64,000 nucleotides of DNA from the NCBI RefSeq assembly GCF_900078705.1, contig NZ_FKIF01000002.1:868001-932000 (forward strand). Direction: 5' to 3'. The translations under genes were made by a program, and so were the position numbers. Positions 16,361-25,011 of the stretch are shown one piece after another (position 1 is the first letter of the stretch; each line of letters starts with the position of its first letter). The DNA is from Bordetella ansorpii. GTDB lineage: Bacteria > Pseudomonadota > Gammaproteobacteria > Burkholderiales > Burkholderiaceae_B. The notes under the pieces were generated by a model, which had not been told where the DNA came from, made no database searches, and saw only the letters and a list, made by a program, of their open reading frames with translations.

Positions 16361-18181
16361 GTGGCAATTACTATCGTCGACGTGGAAGAGCTGCTGCGTC
16401 AGCGGCAGCATTCTCTGACACTTCCCCAGTTGCAGGTGCTGAATCCGGCTCGGGAACCCTATCGTGCCCTCCTTCTTCAGCCCGCAGGTGTTATCGAAGC
16501 AAACGACATGCGCGTGGGTCACGCGGACGCTGCGCTTGGCCATTCACTCTGCAGCGGCTTTGTCTCAAATGCAGTTCAAGCGCACGCGGACTTAGCCGTT
16601 GCCCCCGAATACTGCGTTCCATGGACCGTAGTTGACGAAATCATCGAGGGGCGACATCGTCCTCCTGCGGGGTCCCTATGGGTGCTTGGCTGCGAAAGCA
16701 TTCCTCCAGCAGAAATACAAGCGCTGGCTGAACGTTGCAACGCGGGTGGGCGGTGCGTGTTTCATCACGAGCCGCTTGATCGGCGACAGGTGGCACAAAA
16801 ACGCTATGTGGATCCGCTGCTCTACGTTTTCTGGGCCGAGGATGCGGCTGGACAACCTGTTTTGTTCTTGCTGGCGCAGTTCAAAACCGTCGCGTGCCGG
16901 GACTACCGCGATATCGAACAAACCTCGCTTTGCGTCGGCCAGGTCGTCTATGCGTTCAACCGCGGCGCTGGACAAATGGGTCTGTTGTCGATCATCTGCT
17001 CCGACGCTTTCGATTTCACCGACCACATCGAGCAAGCACACCCCAACTGCTTGCTGATCCACATCCAACTCAACCCGAAGCCCGCTCACGCCGACTACGC
17101 CGCCTATCGCGCGCGTCTATGTTCGGTGGGCAGCAACAATCACGTCGAGCTTCTTTGCCTCAACTGGGCCCACAACATCAAGGAGGCTAAGGGCGATGGC
17201 AAGTGTGCGGAGTGGAACAATGTTGCCGGGTCCGCTTGGTACGCGCCGCCGGCAAAGTTCGGCGCAGACGACGGCCTGATCGATGAGTTGCATCGCCGAG
17301 GGCTGTACTACAGCCTGTTGGCGCAACGATGGCATTCGTTCTTTCTGAATTACGAGGGGCAAATCCTCCAGTTGCAGAAGCAAAAGCTGCTCTTCCCAGG
17401 GGAACAAGCGATCGTGCCGAAGAGCTTTGTCGCGGTCGAGGAGCGCTGGACATGGAGCGCCGCCATGAACGCCTGGGAGCCGGGCGCGATTGCCCATGAT
17501 GGCTTCGCTGTCGCGTTGGACGGCTTTCAGGCGATCGCGGCCCCGCTGCAGCAGGTGTCGCAAGCGAGCCCGCTCGCAGTGGAAAGAGCCATTGAAATCC
17601 TCGTTGGTCCTCGCGGGAATCCGACCACGTGGTATGCCGTCAACGAGCTCGACGCTTTCCAACTGGACCGAAATGAGGAATCAATTCGGCGGGTAACGGT
17701 CCATCAGGAGCTTGATCCAGCAAGGCCCGGTGTTGCCTACCGCAGAGCACGCTTGCAGCGCGCGCACGACGCGATCGGCTTGGCCAAGCGCGATGTGCCC
17801 TGGCCAGCGCCAGTGCGGGATCTAGCTGATGGCTTTCGCTTCGCATGGCGGAGGGAAGCCCCCCACCACAACGTTGAGCCTAATGCCGGAGCGCGAGGGT
17901 CTGCAGCACTCGTCTATCTCGCAGACCAGGCAGATGACATGGAGGTAGACAGCGTCCATCAGAAACTCACGCAAGCCATCGTCGGCCATGCAATGAACAC
18001 TGCGATAAAAAATGGCAAAAACGGCGAAGAACTTACGGACGCAATTGTACGAGCCCAAGACCGGCTATGTGTCGTTTTTCGCAGGGACGACCGCTATGGC
18101 ACACGCGGCCCGCAAGGCACGAATCTCATCGACATTCCCGCCGGCGCATCACCGGTGGACATCGCGGAAGACAGGCCATGA
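16361..18181 (+). CDS. Nitrilase-superfamily (carbon-nitrogen hydrolase) protein, partner of a Rad50-like ATPase
   Basis: This 606-residue protein has an N-terminal domain (about 35-300) with the complete Glu-Lys-Cys triad of carbon-nitrogen hydrolases: Glu83 in VAPEYCVP, Lys175 in AQFKTV and Cys213 in IICSDAF. Spacing is close to that of amidases and nitrilases, and the usual following conserved stretches (LLIHIQLN, LLCLNWA) are present. About 300 further residues are unrecognised. I choose the GTG at 16361 because GAGAGAGG lies just upstream and the longer frame would run through an alpA remnant. Its stop overlaps the ATG of the SMC-like gene (ATGA). Substrate unknown; a defence-effector role is inferred from context. 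Confidence 0.72.
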   Translation: MAITIVDVEELLRQRQHSLTLPQLQVLNPAREPYRALLLQPAGVIEANDMRVGHADAALGHSLCSGFVSNAVQAHADLAVAPEYCVPWTVVDEIIEGRHRPPAGSLWVLGCESIPPAEIQALAERCNAGGRCVFHHEPLDRRQVAQKRYVDPLLYVFWAEDAAGQPVLFLLAQFKTVACRDYRDIEQTSLCVGQVVYAFNRGAGQMGLLSIICSDAFDFTDHIEQAHPNCLLIHIQLNPKPAHADYAAYRARLCSVGSNNHVELLCLNWAHNIKEAKGDGKCAEWNNVAGSAWYAPPAKFGADDGLIDELHRRGLYYSLLAQRWHSFFLNYEGQILQLQKQKLLFPGEQAIVPKSFVAVEERWTWSAAMNAWEPGAIAHDGFAVALDGFQAIAAPLQQVSQASPLAVERAIEILVGPRGNPTTWYAVNELDAFQLDRNEESIRRVTVHQELDPARPGVAYRRARLQRAHDAIGLAKRDVPWPAPVRDLADGFRFAWRREAPHHNVEPNAGARGSAALVYLADQADDMEVDSVHQKLTQAIVGHAMNTAIKNGKNGEELTDAIVRAQDRLCVVFRRDDRYGTRGPQGTNLIDIPAGASPVDIAEDRP

Positions 18182-21100
18182 TCAACGCCCAACGCGTGGA
18201 AGCAATGCTCAGGGGCCGATACCCTGATCTCGAAGGTGTTGGGCCTGGGGTGTTTCGTGCGGTGGATAGGTTCGGCACGCGCGAATATGCGATTCGCTAT
18301 TTCGATCTCAATGATCGGCTGTCCACCACCGCCCCTTCGCTCAAGCGCTACCAAGAAGAGATTCTGTCCCCGATGTACTTCTCCACACAGGTCGCCACGG
18401 ATCTGCGCTGGAGCCACTACCTCTATTTCGTCACGAGCAACGAGGAAGCAAGTCGAGGCGAATTCGGCCGCGTCAAGGCCGCCGTCGAAGCGGACCGGGA
18501 GTACGCTCGTAAGCAGGTCATCCGAGAAGAGGACGTTCCTACGCTGCTCGCCAAAGGAAGCCCGGCGACGCCCGCAGACGCCATGCCTGCCGATCTGGCT
18601 ACGACATGGTCGCAAACACTTGAGCAGCACGGGCTAGGCTTCGTACTCGATGACGACATCTCGGTGCCCGACGCTGTACGCCGCATCGTAGCGGGAACCA
18701 AGGACAAGGCCGCGCGGCCGGTTTCTCCGATGCCGCTGTTGCCAGCCGAAAAGGCAGCAGCCAGTCACTTCCTAAAACGCCTGACGATCACAGGTTTTAG
18801 GCCCCATCCTGAGCAAAAGGATCACCTTCTGGGACGTGTCAATCTGATCGTCGGCAGCAATGGGGTTGGTAAAACCTCGCTGCTCGAAGCGATCGAGTTC
18901 GGCTACTGCGGAAGGAATCGCCGGTCCTCCGCTGTGCTGAACCGGACATCCATCACGCTGGAATTGGCGGGCACCTCGGAAAAGTTGTCCTCCACTACCG
19001 ATGCGGCGCGCCTTCGAGCACGCCACTCGAACTGGTATGCGAAGACCGAGCTGAAAAAGGTCAGCATTCAGGACAGTTTTGGGAAGTTCAATTTTCTCGA
19101 TACCGACGCGGCGGTCCATCTCAGCGTATCGGCAAGTTCGGATCAGATTGGTGCGGACGTCACGCGCCTTGTGCTCGGTGCGGCCGCCGAGAACCTGGCT
19201 GACCGGCTCCGCCGTGTGTTGGAGAAACTGCGCGAAGAATTGAAGAATCTTCGTCGCGACAACGAAGCGAACACGCAATTGAAGCGGGCTGCGCAGGATC
19301 GTGCCGATAGCATCAGGAATGCGCCAAAGCTCTCAGACAGTCTGTTCCTCGAACTGCTTACCGCGTTAAAGCAGTCTGGATGGCTGCAGGCACCAGAAGA
19401 TGCGGGCGGCATTCCCTCCTTGCGCCAGAGCCTTCAAGAAGCTATCTCGGCAACCGAAATTCTTCGACAATCGTCGTCCAATGTGTTGCACGGTGATCCA
19501 CAAAGTGCGCTGCAGCTATTGGCGAACCTGAACGAAGAGGCGGTCAACGCCACTGCGCTGGAGGATCGTGCAAGGGCTGCCAGACTGGAGCACGCCAAAG
19601 CGCAGCGTGCAGCACAAGCTGCAGTGGAACGTATTTCGGCGATCGAGGCGCTGCTACCCTATGCACGCACGGAGTTTTCGCGGCTTGCCAGGGAGGCGCG
19701 GGAGCTTCAGGACGCGGTCCGTACACGTGGATCACGGCTAGCCCTGGTTGCCACCCACGTCAACGAAAGCGCTGTCGAGCACGTGCTGGACCAACGAGTG
19801 GAGGAAGCCAACTCAACCATCGAGGCGCAAGCCGCAGAGTTGCAACGTCGACTCATGACAGCTCGATCGTCTCTTCAGGCGCTGGAGAAAACTCAGAACA
19901 GCCTGACCGTTCTCAGGCAGCGGCTCCGATCTACCGCCCAAGATATTCTGAAGCGCGTTTCTAATCCCGATCATTGTCCGCTCTGCCACAACGAATTTGA
20001 AGGCGGTCAACTGCTCATCCGGATGATGTCCGATGTCGATAGCAGCACGTCCGAGCAAGCGACGCAGTTTCAAGCAGAGATTGCAGAAGCGGAAGAAGCA
20101 TTGATAGGGATTCGCTCTGCCCAAGCGACGCTCGAACCCTTGCGGGCATTCCTTGGCGAACGTGCGCAATCAACGACAGTCCACGAGGCGCTCACTCAGA
20201 TCGATCAGGATAAGGCCCTGTTCGAACGAGATCGAACTAGTCTGGAGGCGGTACAGAGCCAGATCCAACAGCTTCAATCCGATGGGCTTTCTTTGGAAGA
20301 CCTGTCCGCTAGGCTGCTAGCCTCCGGCCTGGAAGCACCGCCAACCATCGATCAGTTGCAGAGCCTGGAAGCGGATCACAAGGAGGCGCTCGCGGCCGCG
20401 CAAGAAGCGTCCAAGATTGCAGTGCAGGAATCTGATGGCGTACAGCGAGAGTGTGAAGCACTGGCTGCTCGTCTGTCGATTGATCTTCCTGGAAGCGCTG
20501 AAGCGCTGGCAAAAGTAGTCACAAAGCAGGTTTCCGATATGGAGGCCGCGCTGAGCGCTCGTCAGATTCTCATGTCGCTCCTAACGATCAGTCCGGACGC
20601 AACTGTCGATGAAATCATCATCAACCTGTCTTCTGCCCAGCAGCTCATAGCGAAGGTCACTACGGCTATCGCGCAGGAGAGTTCCAACAATACGGCACTT
20701 GATAAAGAAACAAGGATAGTTGCAGGACTCACGACCAAGATCGACGAAGGCAAATCGAAGATTGATCGGCTGGCTGAGGCCGAGTGCATCCTAGAAACAC
20801 TGACCCGACAAAGCTCAGGCGGAGAGTTGACCAAGCAGATCCTCACGGAGAACGCCAAAGAGATTGCCCGTACCTTCGCCAGCATTCACATGCCGAATGA
20901 GTTCGAACTGAAGATCGAACACGGGACGCTTGCTATTGTCCGTCGTCAAACAGGGAGGCAAGTGGAACTCGACCATATGAGTACCGGTCAGCGCTCTGCC
21001 TTCGCGCTGTCACTGTTTCTAGCTATGAACGGCCGCCTTCGGTCAGGCCCCCCCGTACTGATTTTTGATGATCCCGTTGCGCACGTCGATGACATCAACG

Positions 21101-21255
21101 TCCTGTCATTCTTAGATCACCTGCGCCATGTGGCAATCAACGGGTCGCGACAGATTTTCTTTGCGACTGCGGACACCAAGCTCGCAGGCCTGTTTCGTCA
21201 CAAATTCCGATTTCTGGGCGACGATTTCAAGGAACTATTGCTTTCTCGTGAGTAA
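18178..21255 (+). CDS. Rad50/SMC-like ATPase with zinc hook
   Basis: This 1025-residue protein has an unrecognised N-terminal region (1-215), then a split ABC ATPase. Walker A (GSNGVGKTS) is at about residue 225. Long coiled-coil arms flank a CPLC zinc-hook motif near residue 601. The ABC signature-like MSTGQRSAFALSLF is at about 933 and Walker B LIFDDPVAHVDD at about 960. This is the architecture of Rad50/SbcC/RecF-type machines that sense or hold DNA. No SbcD/Mre11-like nuclease is adjacent; the only partner is the nitrilase-fold protein upstream, coupled by a 4-bp overlap. The N-terminal domain may bind that partner. DNA sensing for antiphage defence is an inference. Confidence 0.8.
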   Translation: MINAQRVEAMLRGRYPDLEGVGPGVFRAVDRFGTREYAIRYFDLNDRLSTTAPSLKRYQEEILSPMYFSTQVATDLRWSHYLYFVTSNEEASRGEFGRVKAAVEADREYARKQVIREEDVPTLLAKGSPATPADAMPADLATTWSQTLEQHGLGFVLDDDISVPDAVRRIVAGTKDKAARPVSPMPLLPAEKAAASHFLKRLTITGFRPHPEQKDHLLGRVNLIVGSNGVGKTSLLEAIEFGYCGRNRRSSAVLNRTSITLELAGTSEKLSSTTDAARLRARHSNWYAKTELKKVSIQDSFGKFNFLDTDAAVHLSVSASSDQIGADVTRLVLGAAAENLADRLRRVLEKLREELKNLRRDNEANTQLKRAAQDRADSIRNAPKLSDSLFLELLTALKQSGWLQAPEDAGGIPSLRQSLQEAISATEILRQSSSNVLHGDPQSALQLLANLNEEAVNATALEDRARAARLEHAKAQRAAQAAVERISAIEALLPYARTEFSRLAREARELQDAVRTRGSRLALVATHVNESAVEHVLDQRVEEANSTIEAQAAELQRRLMTARSSLQALEKTQNSLTVLRQRLRSTAQDILKRVSNPDHCPLCHNEFEGGQLLIRMMSDVDSSTSEQATQFQAEIAEAEEALIGIRSAQATLEPLRAFLGERAQSTTVHEALTQIDQDKALFERDRTSLEAVQSQIQQLQSDGLSLEDLSARLLASGLEAPPTIDQLQSLEADHKEALAAAQEASKIAVQESDGVQRECEALAARLSIDLPGSAEALAKVVTKQVSDMEAALSARQILMSLLTISPDATVDEIIINLSSAQQLIAKVTTAIAQESSNNTALDKETRIVAGLTTKIDEGKSKIDRLAEAECILETLTRQSSGGELTKQILTENAKEIARTFASIHMPNEFELKIEHGTLAIVRRQTGRQVELDHMSTGQRSAFALSLFLAMNGRLRSGPPVLIFDDPVAHVDDINVLSFLDHLRHVAINGSRQIFFATADTKLAGLFRHKFRFLGDDFKELLLSRE

Positions 21256-21376
21256 GCAACCCTGCGTCGTCGTCGAGCCGGGCGTGCTCAATCAAATGCA
21301 AGTGACAGTCACGACTGACGTCGGACTAACGCGACTGAGGCGTGGCTACCATTGACAGGCGCGGCGCCTTCTTCGA

Positions 21377-22072
21377 TCACAGCCGGATCTGGCCGATCTT
21401 CAGCGTGGCAAACTGTTCCGGCTCTTTCCCGACCGGGAAACCCACGATGTAGGCGACGTTGACCGGCATGGGTGTGCTGTCCGCATCCGTGCCCCATTTC
21501 ACCTTCATCGTGCGCTCGGCGTAGCACAGCGAAACGCCCAGCGTCTTGAGCGTGTCGATATAGGACTGCATCTCGTCATGCACATCGAGTTTCTGCGTTT
21601 CGGAGTAGGCATAAGCGCAATCCCGGTATTCGCGGAAATAATCCACTAACGCTGCGAAGTTTTCCTCGGCCTCGCGCGTCACCTCGAACGCCGGCTCCGA
21701 CATATCCATCGCGCAGACTTCCGCCAGCCGAGCCAACTGCCTGCCGGTGGTCAATGCAATCGCCTTCAACGTGACGTGTTCGCGGTCGAACTCCGCCTTG
21801 GCCGCCTTGGCTTCTTCTTCGGATGGGATGGTGAACGGCTTGTTTAGCGCGTCGATGTCCTCGAAATCGAAAGCGCGGGCCAGCGCCCGGCGGGTGTCGA
21901 GGCTTGCGGCCTGGCCCTGTTCAACCCGTTGAATCGTTCGCACGTTCAGGCCGGAAATCGCCGCCAACTGCTCCTGAGACCACTGCCGGACTTCGCGGAA
22001 CAACTTGATGCAGGCGGCCAGCTCCTCGGACGTCAGCAGGTGGCTTTGTTGCGTGGTGTCGGTGGTATTCAT
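21377..22072 (-). CDS. XRE-family HTH regulator
   Basis: This 231-residue protein has an N-terminal XRE helix-turn-helix (about residues 15-70: REVRQWSQEQLAAISGLNVR, TIQRVEQGQ). The C-terminal domain of about 150 residues is not one I recognise. The ATG at 22072 is preferred over the longer frame, whose extra residues look non-coding. It lies 130 bp downstream of the SIR2 gene on the same strand and converges with the Rad50-like gene. It may regulate the SIR2 gene. Confidence 0.75.
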   Translation of the reverse strand: MNTTDTTQQSHLLTSEELAACIKLFREVRQWSQEQLAAISGLNVRTIQRVEQGQAASLDTRRALARAFDFEDIDALNKPFTIPSEEEAKAAKAEFDREHVTLKAIALTTGRQLARLAEVCAMDMSEPAFEVTREAEENFAALVDYFREYRDCAYAYSETQKLDVHDEMQSYIDTLKTLGVSLCYAERTMKVKWGTDADSTPMPVNVAYIVGFPVGKEPEQFATLKIGQIRL

Positions 22073-22202
22073 GTCGTAGCTCCAAAGTGTTGGACCGATG
22101 GGGCGAAGTATGGGCAACCCGGCGTAAGAGCAACACGACAGGAACCCGACAGTCAGCCGACAAGGGTGGCGATGGCGGCGATGGCGGCACGTTTCGAATG
22201 GG

Positions 22203-23720
22203 CTATTCCTTGGGGCGGGACGGCCGCTTGGGCAGTCTTGCGAGCATATCGCCCAGGATGTCATGAAAATCCATATTGCCCCCAAGAGAGGGAAGTGGGT
22301 GATGTAGCGGGGACCGCGCCGCGTGCGGTCCTGACCAGACGAGTTGGATGGCGGCCATAACCTGACCCTTGAGGTGTTCGGGTACCTGTTCGTGCTGCCG
22401 GAACCACCAATCCGCGGATTTTCGGAAGCTGTCAGAGATGGGTTCGTTTCGTTCGTTCAATAATGCAACGGCTGCGGCGGCCGCGACGGGCATGCAGCCC
22501 TTGGGTAAGGCTGGAGAGACCAGTTGATAGCTGTCGAATCCCCGTACGGACGGCCGTTTGTTGCAAGCGGCCATGAGATGTGCGGTGGCCGTAAATGCCG
22601 CGATTGGGGAAATGCGGAAATTGAAAAGAGCGGCGGCAAGCGCGGCCATCTGATCTGGGGCTGTGGGGTCTACCCGCTTCACCAGTTCCACGAACAGGTC
22701 TGTGATCTCCTGCTGCAGATATTCTGGCGCATGGGCGGAATCGAAGGTTGCGCGAAAGGCGTTAACTGCGGTTTCAAACGGCTCATGCCGGACGATGGTT
22801 GCAACGGACCGAACCTCGAAATCGGTGGCGAGATGCGGGTTGATCGGTCCCATTGAAAAAAGGTCGTCCGTGCCGTTTTTGACTTGGCGGGTGCGTGTCT
22901 CGTTGCATAACGCGTGCAAGAACCGCTCGAAGGCTTCGGCGTTATTTGCCGCGTCAGGGAAAAGCCGTGGCGGAATGACCACCTTGACCTGATACTGCTG
23001 GGCGGTTGCGATCAGCGCCGGGTCATCGTCGAACGCCACGAGATAAGAGGGGGGAAGCGTACCTTTGAAGATGCGCGCCACTGTGGCGAAAATCTTGGCG
23101 ATGTTTTCGTCGCTTAGGCTGTATCCCAGGAACATCAAGCGCTTACCGAGAAGATCGGACTTGAGCCTGATGTCCAGCGGGTGATCCTCTTCGCTCATCC
23201 GTGCTTCGTAGGACTTCGTGCCGAATACCAGCGATGCCGGGACGGCCATATCACCGTGGAACTTGATAAGTAGGGGTTCGCCGGGGATCGAATCGCTCAG
23301 ATCGTCAATCGTGACAACGCGGCGATAGGGGCGGCCATACTTGGCGGCCACCAATTCAAAAAGGTTGTCCTGATTGGTCGTGTAAAGCACGTTTTGCATC
23401 AGGCTTACTAGCAGACGATGCGACGGCACTTTGTGCTCGTCCAGCTCCGTCACGACGAGCTTGCTGTTCAGAAATGCCACGAAGGCATCCTCTCCCCGCG
23501 CCTCGACATACGCATCGGAGAGATCGGCCAGGGGTGTTGTCGGTGAAAGGCCGATCTCCGCGGCCATGTCACGAGCGAGTTCAGCCGCCGCGAGCCCGAG
23601 ATGCTGGCGCGAAATGCCTGCGCCGAAAAATGGCACGAGCTTGTATTGGGCTAGAAGCTCCGCCATCTCTGCGATGACGGAGGGATCACTTGCGGATGGG
23701 ATTTCCGTCAACGTAGTCAC
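22203..23720 (-). CDS. SIR2-domain protein, probable NAD-depleting defence effector
   Basis: This 505-residue protein has an N-terminal SIR2 fold: the NAD-binding FFGAGISRQH (residues 31-40), TTNQDN near residue 114, a catalytic-His segment KFHGDMAVPAS, and LGYSLSDENI later in the fold. The C-terminal ~220 residues are an all-helical region without a recognised domain. Bacterial SIR2 proteins in defence islands (Thoeris ThsA, DSR, AVAST-type, SIR2-HerA) hydrolyse NAD on phage sensing. The start is GTG at 23720, supported by AGGAGGAAAG just upstream. It lies in the ICE hotspot immediately left of radC. Confidence 0.8.
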   Translation of the reverse strand: MTTLTEIPSASDPSVIAEMAELLAQYKLVPFFGAGISRQHLGLAAAELARDMAAEIGLSPTTPLADLSDAYVEARGEDAFVAFLNSKLVVTELDEHKVPSHRLLVSLMQNVLYTTNQDNLFELVAAKYGRPYRRVVTIDDLSDSIPGEPLLIKFHGDMAVPASLVFGTKSYEARMSEEDHPLDIRLKSDLLGKRLMFLGYSLSDENIAKIFATVARIFKGTLPPSYLVAFDDDPALIATAQQYQVKVVIPPRLFPDAANNAEAFERFLHALCNETRTRQVKNGTDDLFSMGPINPHLATDFEVRSVATIVRHEPFETAVNAFRATFDSAHAPEYLQQEITDLFVELVKRVDPTAPDQMAALAAALFNFRISPIAAFTATAHLMAACNKRPSVRGFDSYQLVSPALPKGCMPVAAAAAVALLNERNEPISDSFRKSADWWFRQHEQVPEHLKGQVMAAIQLVWSGPHAARSPLHHPLPSLGGNMDFHDILGDMLARLPKRPSRPKE

Positions 23721-24148
23721 CTTTCCTCCTGGCGGATAGTGCGTATGGACGATTGCTTTGTTCGGTACTGGGGTATTTTATTGTGCTGCGGGGCATTCAC
23801 TTGCCACCTTGAGCCTCATGCGTCCCGGCGTGCCGCCGTCGAGCTCGCGGGCTTGCGCCCCAAGCCTCTGCGAGTCTTGGCCATCAGGCGCTGAGCCCTG
23901 ACGCCTCCGGCCCGGCGCATCACTATGGGCCTGCGCGCTTTGCTTGCCGACCACCACCGTCGTTTGCTGTTGGAGAGGGGGGGCCTTGCTTTCCCGTCAT
24001 CGTGTCACGCCGTTCTCGCGCGTCAAGGGCGGCGCGCACGCGTGCGCTTGCAGCCTGGCGGCTGTCTGCGACCCTGTGACGGCTTGCGCTGCGCCGTGCC
24101 CCTTCCGGTTCCCGGGCAATTCCGCCCGATTCCGAACCGGAGACAGGC
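23721..24148. other. radC leader region, no gene
   Basis: Apart from the SIR2 promoter area, this 428-base stretch has no credible gene. From 23930 on it is the long radC leader, of which a second copy lies at 15707-15925. Conservation of the leader across duplicated copies suggests an untranslated regulatory region or a recombination target. Confidence 0.55.
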
Positions 24149-24673
24149 ATGTCGCAATATTCCCTTTTCGTTGACGGCAACACGAACCCGAACAACACGC
24201 TGCTGGTGCGCGAGGCCGGCGGCGCCGTGCGTCCCGCCCTGCGGGCCGAGATCCTGGCCGTGGCGCGCGATCTGGTCATGATCGACGAGCTGCGCGGCGA
24301 AGACCTGAGTTCTCCCGACAAGGCGATGGCGTTCCTGCGGCTGCGACTGGCGGGGCTGGGGCACGAGATCTGCGGGCTGATGCTGCTGGACAACCGCTTT
24401 CATCTCATCACCTACCTGGAGCCGTTTCGCGGCACCTTGACCCAGGCGGCGGTCTATCCCCGCGAAATCCTCAAGCTGGCCCTGCAACACAACGCGGCCG
24501 CGCTCATGATGGTCCATAACCATCCGTCCGGCCAGGCCGAAGCCAGCCAAGCGGATCGTCATTTGACGAAGGCCGTCCAGCAGGCCTTGGCCCTCATCGA
24601 CGTGCGGCTGCTCGATCACCTCATCGTCGCCGGCGCCGAGGTGGTGTCGATGGCGCAGCGCGGGCTGCTGTAG
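24149..24673 (+). CDS. radC: RadC-like JAB-domain protein of ICE type
   Basis: This 174-residue protein is a RadC/JAB-fold (MPN) domain. It has the JAMM-type motif HNHPSGQAEASQAD (about residues 132-145) and an upstream Glu-containing strand. RadC homologues are nearly universal in ICEs and islands of this kind; they were once linked to DNA repair, but their role is unsettled. The gene marks the start of the conserved Tn4371-type backbone to the right of the cargo hotspot. Confidence 0.88.
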   Translation: MSQYSLFVDGNTNPNNTLLVREAGGAVRPALRAEILAVARDLVMIDELRGEDLSSPDKAMAFLRLRLAGLGHEICGLMLLDNRFHLITYLEPFRGTLTQAAVYPREILKLALQHNAAALMMVHNHPSGQAEASQADRHLTKAVQQALALIDVRLLDHLIVAGAEVVSMAQRGLL

Positions 24674-25011
24674 GCCTCGCGCCGAAGGCGGGCGATGCCC
24701 GCCTTGCTCATTATTCTCTTTCTCTCATTGTGACGGTCTGGTCGTTTCCGGTTGGCGAACTGGCCGACATTGGCGCCTGCGCGCGCCGGGCGGCGCTTGC
24801 CTGGCATGTCTGGGGCGCAACCGTCAAGGGTCGCGTCCGGCCCCCGTGTCCTCGCTGCGCTGCGGGCCGCGCCAGGGCCGGCCGCATTTCCCCCTTGACG
24901 GTGCGCTCCCTGGACATGCCGCGTGGTGGCCATGGGCACGAAGGGCCACCCCGGCCCTTCGTGCCCAGGCGGGAATTCACCCCCTGGCATCTCTTACGCA
25001 AGGAGCGCATC
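24674..25011. other. Long parB leader with strong hairpin
   Basis: The frame is open through part of this region, but composition and lack of conserved protein pattern argue that it is untranslated. It contains the 14-bp perfect hairpin listed separately. Confidence 0.5.
24934..24966. promoter_or_regulatory. Perfect 14-bp hairpin ahead of parB
   Basis: GGGCACGAAGGGCC (24934-24947) and GGCCCTTCGTGCCC (24953-24966) pair without mismatch around ACCCC, 45 bp upstream of the parB start. There is no T-tract, so it is not a simple terminator. It could be an RNA regulatory element or, as DNA, a binding site for the partition protein. Confidence 0.6.

Noticed and set aside
18178-21255. SbcC or RecN housekeeping repair protein
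   Set aside because: No sbcD neighbour, an extra ~215-residue N-terminal domain, and coupling to a nitrilase-fold gene within mobile DNA argue against a housekeeping role.
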